Part shown: positions 43,301 through 55,185 of the stretch, piece after piece
How the letters are laid out: each line of letters starts with the position of its first letter
How positions within the stretch are numbered: position 1 is the first letter of the stretch
NCBI RefSeq assembly: GCF_019703515.2
Contig: NC_059385.1
Span: 29,306,001 to 29,370,000, forward strand
Direction of reading: 5' to 3'
DNA from: Myxocyprinus asiaticus
Taxonomy: Eukaryota > Chordata > Actinopteri > Cypriniformes > Catostomidae
Length of the DNA stretch: 64,000 bases
Made by a program: the position numbers and the translations under genes
Notes under the pieces: generated by a model
What the model saw: only the letters and a program-made list of their open reading frames with translations
The model's database searches: none
What the model was told of the DNA's origin: nothing

Positions 43301-43732
43301 TCTTTACTAGAGGCGATATGTGACAACTTTCAATGGACAAGTAGTTTGTTTGTCCACAATGAATGCAAAACATGACATAATTACAGCCAATCAGCAGATA
43401 TTTGATCACAGTTCACAGTTATGATGAGCAGTAGTTTAGACCAATGAGATTTCAATGTGGGTGGGGTTACCTAGTGTCACGCTGCAGAAACAGAAACCAA
43501 GCGATCGACAGTTTGCCCTGTGTTAGGAAGCAACTGTCCTTGCAATGGTTAACCAATTCTATTTGCAACCCTTTGGTGTCTTTACATTGACTTTACCTTC
43601 CAAACTCATATTGTAAATTTGGCACTGGTTTAATTTTAACCTCCTGAGAACCCCGCGTGACTACTGTGTGCATTTTCCATTTCCCTTTTTGATTTGTAAC
43701 AAGTAGCACCTAATAAACAATAATAAAAATAA

Positions 43733-43763
<31 letters not shown>

Positions 43764-45865
43764 TCTAGAGCAAATAGTTTTCCTAAACATTTACAGTATG
43801 TCCACATATGTGGACAGCGAGACTAAGTTGTGAAATTTAAATAATACCAAGCTATAGAAAGTCAGATTTTTTATTTTCTTTAAATAGTTTATTATGTGTC
43901 CAGGAATGTTGGTTATTCATGTTTTTGAGACATTATAGACATTACAGCTGATTTCCTATAAAGCTGTAATAATAATTCTTATTAAAAGTAATGGCCAGCA
44001 TAATCAAATCACTGCCAACCATGTTAAAATAAAATTTTGCATTATAAAATTCAGAATGTATGTACTTAATATCACTGTCCCATGTCTGCCAAACATGTTG
44101 AGTGGTCCAAACATCATCTGCAGCCTGAAACTGAATGAATGCACTTAGCTGCATAGAAAGTTTTGGATGCACCCTTGCTCCCTATTTAGTGAAAGACTTA
44201 ACCTCCAGTGTGCTGTCTGTCTGCACTGGTCTCAGAACAGTTCGAAATGCACCTTATTTTCATCCTAACTCCATATAAAGTATCTGAAAGTAAAATGTTT
44301 CAACTTTTTCTTGTGGATTTTGTCAGGGTGCTGATGCACAAAAAATGAATGGATTTTCTAAAGCCGCAAATCAAACGAAACTAGATATGCTACTCTTCAC
44401 AGTCAAATAGGTTTCAATCCAAAAACTTAAAGGGGTTCCTTACCAGAGGCACTTTTGTTGGCGCTGCGCCAGTAGCAGCGCTTCCTATAAATCAACGTCA
44501 TGTTGTGTCACGTGAAACTCTGCGTCTGAAGTTTAACCCTTAAATGACAGTGTAGGGTCTTGCGAACAGTATTCAGTCAGTTTTAATTCATTTAAATTAT
44601 GCGTTGCATATTGTGAAGCCAAACTACAATGTCCACACATGTGGGCACGGATTCACACAAGGTTAAGCAGTTCCTGTTTTTTGTTTTTGTTTTTTTGTTT
44701 TCAGTTACAAAATGGTATGTGCATATAGGTCATGGGCAGTGGCGTCTGATACTTGTCGAAAGAGGGGAAGCACAGATGTTGGTAAAAAAAAAAGTGTACT
44801 CTTTTTTATATTATTTATTTATTTATTTCATTATTCTCTGTTTTTGATGCCTGATTTCTGAACTAAATTATTCTTGGGCATTGGTCTGCTGTCCCGTTTA
44901 ATTTTGAGTTCCTCCTTTTAAGTTAGAGTATCAAATGTTTTCTCCAAAATGAAGTCAACAACATTGACAGTAACTGCCATTTTACCCCCAAAAGCAGAAA
45001 TGTTGCCAACTCTCAAAAAAAACCAAAAAAACAAAAAACAACAAAAAAAAAAACTTTAAAAATATTAACTAGCGAACTTACTGAATGAATAATAAAAAAT
45101 AAAAAAATAAAAAATACCAAAAATACAGATTCTTACATTTACTATTTTATTTACAACAGCATTTCAACATATACATTTGCCAGTGGCAAAAGTGAAGATT
45201 TATAATCACTAAATGAATTGTGTTAAACCACAATCAACTTCTTCTGCACCGCCGATTACTGAATGACAGGGATTGTGTTTTAATTCAAAATGCTGTCACT
45301 CATGGACATCACTGTTTCAGTGATTGGCCATTTGTTACGTGGTTCAGCCCGTTTGAGAGCTTGACCAATCATCATACAGAGAAGCCAGGCTTCCAGGTGG
45401 GAATACATTGACTGTCCAATGAATAATCAGATCATTTACCTAATAAATAGCGCTCATGAATCTCCTGTAGACTCCCAGAGACACGGCGGCCAGGGGCGAG
45501 TTTAGGATTTCTGAGGCCCCAAGCACCTTTCCAGCTGGGAGCCCCCTTTCAGTGTTCAACTGGGAGAAACTACATAAAAGTGATGTTATATAATAAAATA
45601 AATTATAACAGCCATTATAGCCAAATGCATTCAACATTTTTTATGAAATAAAAATCTAGATAAAAATAATAAATTATTGTTTTCCACAGTTTTTCTCTAA
45701 ATGAACACAAGGAAGAATGGTATTTAATGTATAATATAATGAATATAATTTATATGCACCAATACAGTAACAAAAAAAAAAAAAGCAATATTTACCTACA
45801 TACTGTATATTTTTTATATTTTTTATTTTTTGTATTTTTTTTATGAAGAGGGTGTGCAAAAACGT
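40398..45865. other. No recognised feature over 5.5 kb
   Basis: The longest stretch without an assignable element. It contains simple runs only: G-run near 41,795-41,812, A-run at 43,063-43,083, (AAT)n at 43,736-43,762 and A-rich sequence at 45,018-45,055. ORFs are short and without domain character. It may be old intergenic or intronic sequence; I see no exon I would defend. Confidence 0.5.
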
Positions 45866-45899
45866 TTTGTAACCGCCGTTCCTTGATGTCCCTCCATCG

Positions 45900-46090
45900 A
45901 CGTTGTGTCGATGTAGTGACACCAGGGGTCGAACTTGGGAGCCTCAATCACCTCTGATATTTGAGAAAAGGCCAATGAGAATGGAATTTGCATGCCACTC
46001 CCCTGGACATACGGGTATAAATGGAGATGGCTTGCATCCACTCATTCAGGTTTGTGCTGAGGAGCCGAGACAGTGTTCCAGCCGTTTCAG
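45900..46090 (+). repeat. DIRS left terminal repeat, second element
   Basis: Close relative of 35,766-35,955: same GTAGTGACAC motif, AAAAGGCCAATGAGAATGG, GGAATTTGCATGCCACTCCC, GGGTATAAATGGAG and TGTGCTGAGGAGCCGA. Its right partner is missing. Confidence 0.8.
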
Positions 46091-46125
46091 TGGGTAGTTC
46101 AGTGTTTTGGCAGGAGGGACACATC

Positions 46126-46215
46126 TCGTTCCCTCCATCAGGGAATGGAGGTTACAACAGTAACCAAGATATTCCCTATCTGTCAACGTTGTGTTGATGT
46201 AGTGACACTAGGGGT
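46126..46215 (+). repeat. DIRS internal complementary region, second element
   Basis: TCCCTCCATCAGGGAATGGA and TTACAACAGTAAC mirror the same region of the first element, followed by a direct copy of GTTGATGTAGTGACACTAGG. Confidence 0.7.
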
Positions 46216-46375
46216 CCCCATACAAAACACCACAACCAGCTGAACTGTGTTGATGGTTCTTGGATTGGCAGTGCAGATGCAGGCAGGCTACCGCGTGCCT
46301 AGTAACAAGTGCACACAGCCCCATCGTAACCTTCCCAATGCCCAACATAAGTCGCATAGTCCCTCGTACCCCGGG

Positions 46376-46385
46376 GTGTGTGTGT

Positions 46386-46416
<31 letters not shown>
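46376..46416. repeat. (GT)n(G)n microsatellite
   Basis: About 12 GT units followed by a 17-base G-run, inside the DIRS non-coding region. Confidence 0.95.
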
Positions 46417-46762
46417 TGTAATTACAATGGGAATAGGTCGCATCAGCTGTTTTGACCTATTCTATTTTTTCCTCTTTGAAAATGACCAAGATATATTCAC
46501 GCCGGGGAAGGTGTTCTTTTCCCCCACGGAGAAAGGACACTGCAGAGACCACATCCTGCCCGAAGGGAGGTTAACATGTGGAGAGCACATCACATGGACT
46601 TACCCACCAGGAAGTACCACACATGGAAAGGTGTCCCTGCAGTAGGTCCTACCTGGAAGGGAGGAGCTCTACATGCACAGTGACTGGTGGCAGAGCAGAG
46701 CTCACGGTACACCCAGCCAGCTGCCCACATATTTACCTGTTCATACCTGCTAACTCACGGGA

Positions 46763-47700
46763 CTAAACTGGCTCAACCCAGAGGTTGTAAAATCTTGCAA
46801 AGGTATTGGGTGTCGCCCAGTCTGCTGCTCTACAGATGTCTGTTAGAGAGGTGCCTTTCGCCAGGGCCCGGGAGGATGCCACACTCCTAGTGGAGTATGT
46901 TCGTACTCCCAGGGGGCACAGTGCACCCTGGGCCTGGCATGCCAAAGCGATGGCATCCACAATCCAGTGGGCAATCCTCTGTTTGGAGACAGCCTTTCCC
47001 TTCTGCTGTCCCAAAACAGACAAAGAACTGCTCAGAGTGTCTAAAGCTGTCTGTGCGGTCCAAGTAAACATGCAAGGCATGTACCGGACACAGCAACGAC
47101 AAGGCTGGGTCTGCCTCCTCCCAGGGCAGCACTTGCAAGTTCACCACTTGATCCCTAAAAGAGGTAGTGGCCACCTTGGGCACATCAGGATCACGTGAGA
47201 GTAATGTCAGACAGAACTCTAGGCACATATCGCTGACAGAGAACGCCTGCAGGTCCCCAACCCTCTTGATGGAAGTGAGCACAGTCAGGAGGGTCGTCTT
47301 CAATGAGAGGGCTTTTAGCTCAATTGACTCCAGGGGCTCAAACTGGGCCCTCTGTAAGCCCAGCAAGACTACAGAGAGGGAATGAGGCGTGGCCTAGGAG
47401 GATTCAACCTCCTGGCACCTCTAAGGAACCTGATGATCAGGTTGTGCTTCCCCAAGGACTTACCGTCTACCGCATCGTGGTGTGCTGCTATGGTGGCCAC
47501 ATACACTTTTAAGGTGGAGGGGGACAGCTTCCCCTCCAACCTCTCCTGCAGGAAGGAAAGCACTGACCTGACTGTGCATCTCTGTGGGTTTTCACCTCCC
47601 GAAGAACACCAATTCGCAAACAGATGCCACTTCAAGGCATACAGCTGCCTCGTAGAGGAAGCTCTGGCCTGAGTGATAGTGTCTACCACCGCCGGTGGTA
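46763..47700 (-). pseudogene. DIRS tyrosine recombinase
   Basis: The N-terminal core-binding part (STRQLYALKWHLFANWCS, SPSTLKVYVATIAAHHD) ends the long frame at 47,369. After a frame change come LTSIKRVGDLQAFSV (first catalytic Arg), LCPVHALHVYLDRT and the C-terminus SKQRIAHWIVDAIAL, TYSTRSVASSRAL, then WATPNTFARFYNL (nucleophilic Tyr). The H-x-x-R motif reads Y-S-T-R: the His is replaced, the Arg kept. Known: this enzyme joins circular DIRS DNA to the genome without a target duplication. One substitution and two frame changes make it inactive here. Confidence 0.9.
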
Positions 47701-48200
47701 GCCCACTTAGGTCTTCTGTGTCCCATCCAGGGGCCAGACATGGAGGTTCCAGATGTCTGGGCACGGGTGCCAAATCCTGCCCCGTCCCTGAGAAAGGAGG
47801 TCCTTCCTCAGGGGAGTTTGCCACGGAGGGGCTGTCACAAGGAGCATGAGCTCCAAGAACCAAGTCTGGGTGGGCCAGAATGGTGCCACCAACACGACTT
47901 GTTCTTCGCCCTCCCTGACTTTGCTCAGAGTCTGTGGAAGCAGGCTCACTGGGGGAAACGCATATTTGCGCAGGCCCCGGGGCCAGTTGTATGCCAATGT
48001 GTCCGTGCTGAGTGGGGCCTCGGTCAGGGAGTACCATAGCTGGCAGTGGGAGGATTCCTGGGAAGCAAACAGATCTACCTGAGCTTCGCCGAATTGACTC
48101 CAAATCAGCTGAACCACCTGGGGGTGGAGTCTCCACTCTCCTCTGAGTGTCACCTGTCATGACAGCGTGTCCATTGCGTGATTGAGTTCGCCTAGGATAT
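47701..48200 (-). pseudogene. DIRS region between RNase H and recombinase
   Basis: The frame 48,153-47,707 reads GEWRLHPQVVQLIWSQFGEA, QVDLFASQESSHCQLWYSL, GLRKYAFPPVSLLPQTLSKV and QTWFLELMLL. This conserved segment follows RNase H in DIRS pol proteins; its role is not established. It is in a different frame from the flanking parts, so two compensating frameshifts exist. Confidence 0.8.
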
Positions 48201-49487
48201 GACAACTTCAGTCTCTGCTGACTCCAAAGGAGGAGATGGCGGGCGAGTTGTGACATGCGACGTAAGCGTAAACCGCCTTGCCGATTTATATATGCTACCG
48301 CCGCCATGTTGTCTGTCTGGACTAACATGTGCTTGCCCTGGATCAATGGCCAAAACCTCCGCAGAGCCAGCAATACCGCCAGAAACTCGAAGCAGTTGAT
48401 ATGCCAATGCAGTCGAGGTCCTGTCCAGGAGCCCGAGGCTGCATGCCCGTTGCAAACGGCGCCCAAGCCTGACTTGGACGCATCTGTTGTGACAACGACA
48501 TGCCTGGACACTTGTTCTAAGGGAACCCCTGTCCGCAGAAATGCAAGGTCCATCCAAGGCCTGAACGCGAGCCGACAGATCGGCGTGATAGCCACGCGAT
48601 GCATACCGCAGCACCATGCCCATCTCGGGACTCGAGTCTGAAGCCAGTGCTGAAGCGGTCTCATATGCATCAACACGAGCAGTGTAACCGCCGCTGAGGA
48701 CACCATATGCCCCAGGTGCCTCTGAAATTGTTTCAGTGGGACCGCTGTTCTTTCCCTGAATGACTTCAGGCAATTCAGCACTGACTGAGCATGCTCGCTC
48801 ATGAGGCGTGCCATCATACTGACTGAGTCCAACTCCATCCCGAGAAAAGAGATTCTCTGCACCGGGGAGAGCTTGCTTTTTTCCCAGTTGACCCGAAGCC
48901 CGAATCGGCTGAGGTGTCTGAGCACCAGGTCCCTGTGTGCACACAATAAATCTTGAGAGTGAGCTAGAATCAGCCTGTCATCAAGAAAATTGAGAATGCG
49001 GACACCCACTTCCCTTGGCAAGGGCTGCCTCTGTGACTTTCGTAGAGACACGAAGTGACAGACCGAAGAGGAGGACCTTGTACTGGTATGCTTGGCCCTC
49101 GAAGGCAAACCAGAGGAACGGTCTGTGTCGAGGCAAAACCGAGACATGAAAGTATGCGTCCTTCAAGTCGACTGCCGTGAACCAATCTTGATGCCGGACG
49201 CATGACAGAATGCGCTTCTGCATCAGCATTTTGAATGGGAGATTGTGCAGGGCCCGATTGAAAGCTCACAGGTCTAAGATTGGCCGCAACCCACCGCCTT
49301 TTTTCGGTACGATGAAGTAGGGGCTGTAAAACCCCCTCTTCATCTTGGCTGGAGGGACAGGCTCTATCGCGTCCTTTTCTAGAAGGGACTGTGATTTCCG
49401 CATGCAGAACAGTGACATTCTTCCCTCCCACTGAGGTAAAATGGATGCCACTGAACCTGGGCGGGCGCCTGGCAAACCAAATCGCAT
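48200..49487 (-). pseudogene. DIRS reverse transcriptase and RNase H
   Basis: RT in pieces: SPYFIVPKKGGGLRPILDL (49,320-49,266), DWFTAVDLKDAYFHVSVLP (motif A), AYQYKVLLFGLSL (motif B), then a small deletion and frame change and ILNFLDDRLILAHS (motif C as F-L-D-D, both Asp kept). Thumb and RNase H stay open in a long frame: LRVNWEKSKLSPVQRISFLG, KQFQRHLGHM, VVVTTDASKSGLGAV (first Asp), NCFEFLAVLLALR (Glu) and LVQTDNMAAVAYINRQGG (second Asp). Three RNase H acidic residues are present. It retains more pol than the other two DIRS pieces in this window. Confidence 0.9.
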
Positions 49488-50206
49488 AGCTGAGTCAGAT
49501 TGTCCTGACGAGCCAGCACGACGGGTTGGAAAGGTCTAACTTTGCCTCCAGACTCCGTGCAAGGGGCACCGAGGGGACAATCACCTTTGACATACCTGCG
49601 AATAGGACCATTCTGCAACGGGAGAGGAGGCTGGGTGTCCTCATGGAACGTCACGTACACCTGATCGTGGGTATGTGTGTGTCACAGATGGGTGTGTGAA
49701 GGCAGAGGACTTGCGTCTGCAGTGCCCCAGCTGCGAGTGTTCGATGTACAGCTGTTGTGACAACGACAGCCGTAGACACCGAGTGTGTGACCCAGAGAAT
49801 GAGGAAACTGCTGTTTTTTTTTTAAATGAAAGTGCCAGAGCCCCTTGGGTATGCGGCAAAACCATAAAAAAAGGGAATGAGAGATTCTCCTCCCGGCCCT
49901 CCAACAGGGGATGGAGTGGTCTGTGTACCACCTCCCGGTTGACAGCGGGTCTCCTCACCTCTGGGTTGCCCATCTCAGGGATGCTTTGAAGCCCTCCTGG
50001 GGTTCTTGGCATCAGACCGAGGGACGAAGGATGTCAACTTCCTGCTGGAGGCTCAATGCTGAGGCCAAGCTGTCGGCTCGGGCTGTGGCGGAGCCAGTGT
50101 TGCTGCCATAGGTGGACGCCATCGGCGACGAGCAGACAGGATACGGGATCTCGGCGGCCTGTAGGTGGAATCATGCCGGGGCAGGATGTGCTGGATCACC
50201 TCCGTC
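49488..50206 (-). pseudogene. DIRS Gag C-terminal remnant
   Basis: Only the end of Gag and the Gag-RT linker remain, in broken frames (for example the 50,012-49,641 frame). It corresponds to 37,700-38,490 of the first DIRS. The match stops at 50,206, where AT-rich unrelated sequence begins. Confidence 0.6.
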
Positions 50207-50395
50207 TGGACATAATCATGTAGATAACATTAACGGAATGAACATCACAAAAGTTTTGTAATATATTGCACACTTTTGTTACCTAAAATATTGAACTGGG
50301 ACCATAATTATCTGAATTATAGAGAGATTAAATGCAATGTGATAAACATGTCATTGCACAATTTAATAAGAGAAGCTGTGGTTCCTCTGTAGTCT
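50207..50395. other. No recognised feature
   Basis: Short AT-rich interval flanking the truncated DIRS end. Confidence 0.4.
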
Positions 50396-50397
50396 TT

Positions 50398-50530
50398 ATA
50401 TGTATATAAAATGTATTTATTTATCCCCTTTTCTCCCCAATTTGGAATGCCCAATTCCCACTACTTAGTAGGTCTTGGTGGCGTGGTCAGCACACCCTGG
50501 ATTCGAACTTGCGACTCCAGGGGTGGAAGT
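50398..50530 (-). repeat. tRNA-derived SINE fragment
   Basis: CCCTTTTCTCCCCAATTTGG and GGATTCGAACTTGCGACTCC. The latter is the inverse of a tRNA-like B box (GTTCGAATCC), so the SINE head points to the minus strand. It is the known fish repeat type with TTTATTTATCCCCTTTTCTC. The A box could not be confirmed. Confidence 0.6.
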
Positions 50531-53286
50531 GGTTCCTGTGTAGTCTTAAAGAAATCATCACTGGTCAAGGGGACACGTGTTGCTTAGACATAACAGGGCC
50601 TCATTTTACCCTTCATTGACTCATAAAACATTTCTATCAAAGTTTTGTGGGAAATTCAAGGAACAAAAATAACACTTTCAAGTGGAGAAGTGAGCATTTT
50701 TTTGTAAATAGCTCTCAGACCATATATCAAGCAAAACCATTGTTCGAGGCATCAAAGGTGGTCTTTTCATTGGGTGTCTGATTTTCTTGCATCCTTCTTC
50801 ATTGTTTTACTTGATGGCTGACTTTGAAAGGATGACTTTAGTGGCCATAATTTTGGCAAGCAGACGACGTTGGGCATGATGCATTTCATGTGGACAGCAG
50901 TTAACATTGTTTGTTGTTTTTGTTGTTCACTCATTGTTGTTTATTTACAGGCAACATTCATCCTTAATGTCGTTGCCGGGTACGATGCATGACGTATTAG
51001 TGTTAGTGTTATGTACATTCCAATGGCAAAGTGTTTTTCTTGTCTCATACAGACACTGCATGCTTAGATTGTCATCGCATTGAGACATCTGCAGAAAACT
51101 TATTTCGGGTTCTTCCATCAACTCCTCTAAACACATTAAATAGCTTTTCTTTAGTTTAAGCTTAACTCATTGCATACTGTTTCATTGCTTTGAGAGTTGA
51201 ATGATTGATTCCATATACACTCCACTAATGAATCCAAGACTGTTTTGGGAACATGATCGCATTTTCCCAAGCAGCTGCAAATTGAGAGCATGTCCAACTG
51301 TAGAATATCGTGAATCATTTTCGGGGAAAAAAGGGTCTGAACCACAGGTGCACGGTCACCACATTGCCTTTTGAGACCGAACTTCAGACTTGAAAGACCT
51401 TAATATGAGTAATTTCATCCCATATATGATTTTTCTTTATGGTGAGTTATTAAAACCATAATAAACTGCAATGACCTAGATACCATGGTGAAGTTTCCGT
51501 CAGCATAATGAGGAGAAATGTCATATCGGTCTCGCGGGTCTCTCATTTTTCACACTTTTGTTCTGTGAGTTGGGAAATAGCTTTGATGCTAATAATACAA
51601 ACTAGCCACCCTGGGAGTGAGTGTTTGTTCTGAAGCCTATTGGCAAATACCTCAATATTTGAGTTATGGATTCTGTACACATTTGCTTTTCTTTTCTGTT
51701 GTAGAGTGAGCTCCTGAGAACTGGAGCATTGAAATGTTGCCCCCCCAGCGTAGCATACCGACATACTAAGCACCATTTTCACTGATAAAAACTAATGAAG
51801 TAGAATTAAATAAAGAGCTGGGAACACCACCACAGAGAAGGTGGCAGATACTGATGAATTTTAGACAGAAAAATGAGAAGTCGCTTACACTGACTCAGTT
51901 TTCAGCTAGGATGTAGTTCATTAACATCTCAGCGAACTGGCCTCTTGTGGCCTCTTCTGAACAATTCACATTATTGCTCTCTCAACATAATATTCCATTG
52001 ATTAGGGAGTCAAAAACAGTTATAAATACTACACTTCATTAAAATTCAACCAATGTAGTTTGTTCTTGAATGTCCTTGCCTAAACTCGAGGCTGAATGAA
52101 TAGATTCTAAAGAACAGGTTTGTTAGTGGTGTTTGCTAAGGCCACCATAACTATTACTATTGCGCTAAGGTTAAGGCTAAAAAAAAAATAAATAAAAAAA
52201 ATAAAAATTGGACAGAGTAAACAATACAACTTGTGTGCTATATTATATGCATTCTAAAATCATACAATCTATTTGTGAGATGAACAGACTAATATTAATT
52301 ATTCACTGAAAATCTTTACGCTGTAGCCATGTTTGGTCCACATGAGTTTTGCAGTCCATTACAGAGCTTTAGTGAAGGGGAAGATTATCATTTTTGGGCA
52401 AACTTTTCCTTTAACCCTTAAATGCATGGGTGCTTCACCAATCAGTATTACATACCTCGGGTCTTTAGAGACCCTTCACATATAACTATCACAAATGGAT
52501 CTACAAAATACTTAGTGTAAAATTGTCAAAGCATTTTCAAGAAAATTAGAAAATAATAGGATAAAATATATTCTGTTAAATTTTGATATAAATTATAAAA
52601 TAGGATTCATTACTTCCACGTTGAAATTTTATGCAACTGGCTGTCAAACATATTGAGCTACGCATAAGCTACATCACTACTTATGTGTTTTCTCAGGCAG
52701 TTACTGAATCTAAATTAATGTAATACTTACAGAATTTCAGTAGTACACCCAAAAGCAATAGCCATATCACAGTGATCATGTGTTGTACTTTTTTTTAAAT
52801 AGTTTGCATGAATATAGTACTCATTTGTCAGTAACACTTTACAATACGGGTATATTAATATGCATTATTTCATGCTTAACTAATGCACATATAATATTGA
52901 GTTAATGTATGACTCATGATGAACTAAGTCATTAATTAATGATTGCCACATCAGCAACAAATAATGTGTCTGTCTGATTAATATATTAAGTCATATATGA
53001 ATTGCTATTAATTAAATGTGTCATCGTGGATTAATTCCCTAACAACTTATTATAAGAACTAATAGTGTTAATTAATGTGTTAATTACCACAATGAGCTGA
53101 AGCCATGTATTTGAACTTCCACCCAATACGGGTGCAATAATATGCATTAATACATGCTTAATTACTGCATTATTACTGCAAATTCATGTGTTAATTACAA
53201 CAATTACTTAATGATGAGTTAATAGTCATGTGCCTCAACAAGTAAAGTCATAAAATAATGATATATTTGCAAACCATTAGTTAATG
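50531..53286. other. No gene recognised
   Basis: Mostly unassigned. 52,830-53,280 is rich in TTAAT/ATTAAT words and starts AGTAACACTTTACAATACGG, a sequence typical of a common fish TIR repeat. A-run near 52,180-52,205. No exon or RNA gene seen. Confidence 0.45.
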
Positions 53287-53508
53287 ATTCATTAAAACAA
53301 ATGCTGATACAGCCAAAGTACTGCCTAAAAAGTCATGACTTGAGAACTAATTTATCATTAATGACCATCATTGGACTTTATAAAAGCTGTTTATTTAAAA
53401 TAGGTTTCCAAAAACATTGCCTCACTAAAGAAAAAAACAAAAAACAAAAAAAAAAAAAAAAAAAAAACAGAGGGATGCAGAGATAAAAAAAAGAGATATA
53501 CAAAATAT

Positions 53509-53590
<82 letters not shown>

Positions 53591-53614
53591 GTATCAGCAT
53601 TTGTTTTAATTAAT
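53287..53614. repeat. Inverted repeat pair around simple repeats
   Basis: ATTAAAACAAATGCTGATAC (53,291-53,310) is the exact inverse of 53,591-53,610. Between them lie an A-run (53,448-53,467), (CA)n (53,511-53,533) and (TA)n (53,534-53,588). It could be one end of the TTAAT-rich repeat folded onto another copy. Confidence 0.6.
53448..53588. repeat. Compound microsatellite A-run, (CA)n, (TA)n
   Basis: Poly-A, then AAAAAAGAG sequence, 11 to 12 CA units and about 27 TA units. Confidence 0.9.
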
Positions 53615-53884
53615 CTGTAAGAAGGTTCCAGGAATAAGCAAGGGAGCGGAAGTGGAGTGGCAGTCCAAGTAAGTCAGTTTTTAATGTTTTTCAGTTTGTC
53701 TACAGATTGTGCACATCAGTTTCACAACACAACATAATTCAGCTTCACAGTCTGGTAAGCTTCAGCTACAGGCCTCTGGGTTTCTTTGTTCCCAACTCTC
53801 TCTCCCTCACTGGCATTCTCGGCGGCCTTTTCAAGACCATCTCCGTCGTCACTGTAACGAGACACAGGTGTTACGCATCATCAG

Positions 53885-54045
53885 TGTTAGGGAGTAGCTA
53901 ACTACATGTAGCGACGCTACTAACTTAACTACATTTTTCAGTAGCTTGACAGTAGCTCAGCTGCTTTTAAAACAGAGTAGCTTTTCCAGTAGCGAACTAC
54001 GTTTTCCAGCAAGTAGCGGTGTAGCGAACGCTATATCATGTTGGT
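53885..54045. repeat. GTAGCT-rich dispersed repeat, second copy
   Basis: GTGTTAGGGAGTAGCTAAC, then several AGTAGC words. Relative of 31,490-31,665, opposite orientation. Confidence 0.55.
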
Positions 54046-54090
54046 CATGTTATAACTAATAGCCTTCCTTATTGCGTAGAAGCCAAACTT

Positions 54091-54345
54091 TTACCGGCAA
54101 GTAGACACTACTGGGTATTTGTGAACATTCCCATGCACAAACCTCATAATCACCTTGTGTTTTGTACCCAAAGCCCCGTCATGAACCAAGCCATGGTGGA
54201 TCGAGGTTTGATTACAGCCAGAATCCACCAGGGCTTGGTATGTACGCCCCTTAATTTTTACCGGTATCCTGTACATCCATGCTCGACTGGGGGCAGACTG
54301 TGACGTGTCGGGGACCCGAATCCACGTCTCCACCTCCATCACTGG
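54091..54345 (-). pseudogene. Gmr1-like gypsy protease fragment
   Basis: The minus frame reads YRIPVKIKGRTYQALVDSGC, NQTSIHHGLV and MRFVHGNVHKYPV, the same protein as 15,270-15,460 but with the active-site D-S-G triplet intact. Both sides end abruptly: no Gag knuckle upstream and no integrase downstream. It is an isolated 250-bp scrap of an aspartic protease from this gypsy family. Confidence 0.8.
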
Positions 54346-55185
54346 ACGTGATTTTTAAAAAAGGTAGTACCGTCAATACTGTAGTACCGTATGTGCGGTA
54401 GTAAATATTACTTTCGCTTAAACCTTCATTTAAATCAGACCTATGTCTGCAATAACATTAAAAATGTAGTATTTTTGAATGGTGTCCCCTTCCTGCAGTG
54501 CCCTTTAAGAGCGCAAAATGCTGTTAGAATTTGCCCCTTATATGGTATTGTTTATTTTTCAATGTGTGTTTTTCCCATGCTTCAAGCACCCACGTCTGAA
54601 TTCTTGTGTGTTAATTTGGCAGGCGTGACTCCTAATGGATAATATGGTTTTAAATAAAACTTTGGAGAGTGAGAAGCTTTTTCAAAAACACCTAGCAAGA
54701 TTTTGAATTATTTTGGGTTTTGCCTGATGAGATTGGGAAAACCCATCTTCCTTAAACGTCTACAAAGATTTCAAGTCAGAGGAAACACCAGCAACTTTAT
54801 TAAACACCTTCGGACACATCCCACTGCTTTTGCAGAATACACATGGCCACTTCATTGAACCTAAATGCTTTATCTTAACATTTACAGATTTACAATTTCT
54901 CAGAAAATGTTTAAGTTGCACTCTTTTAATTTGATTCCAATTACAAATGCATGTTGGCAGTAACTTCAGCAGTAACATCCCTGAGGCATGCGATCAAACA
55001 TTTATTTTTATATATTTTTTTTTGTGTAATCTGCCTTTGCGCTGCTGTTTATCAGGAGAGAGGGGCTGCAGTGGTTTTAATAATGAAGCAGCTGCTCAAA
55101 ACAGTCCTTTCTACACCACAATATTTTTATTTTTATGTTACCAACATTTTATTGTTACCAACGCCAACTGAACTCTCAATTCATC
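54346..55185. other. No recognised feature
   Basis: Unassigned sequence; ORFs are short and lack domain character. Confidence 0.45.

Larger units (their letters stand above)
45870..50206 (-). mobile_element. DIRS element with full pol, truncated at the gag end
   Basis: The left terminus (GTGTCGATGTAGTGACACCA at 45,905) and internal complementary region (46,126-46,215) are present. On the minus strand lie recombinase, RNase H, RT and part of Gag. The match to the other DIRS copy ends abruptly at about 50,206 (equivalent to 38,486 there), so the Gag start and right terminus are gone. Frameshifts break all genes. It complements the 35.7 kb copy, which has both ends but no recombinase. Confidence 0.85.

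Noticed and set aside
40398..45865. Possible host exons in the repeat-poor stretch
   Set aside because: No ORF shows domain motifs or convincing splice-site-bounded coding potential by eye; a protein database search would be needed to overturn this.
46806..48641. Plus-strand ORFs of 66-130 codons
   Set aside because: Antisense of DIRS RNase H and recombinase.
50498..50520. A tRNA gene
   Set aside because: Only the B-box/T-loop region is tRNA-like; no acceptor stem or anticodon arm, so it is a SINE fragment.
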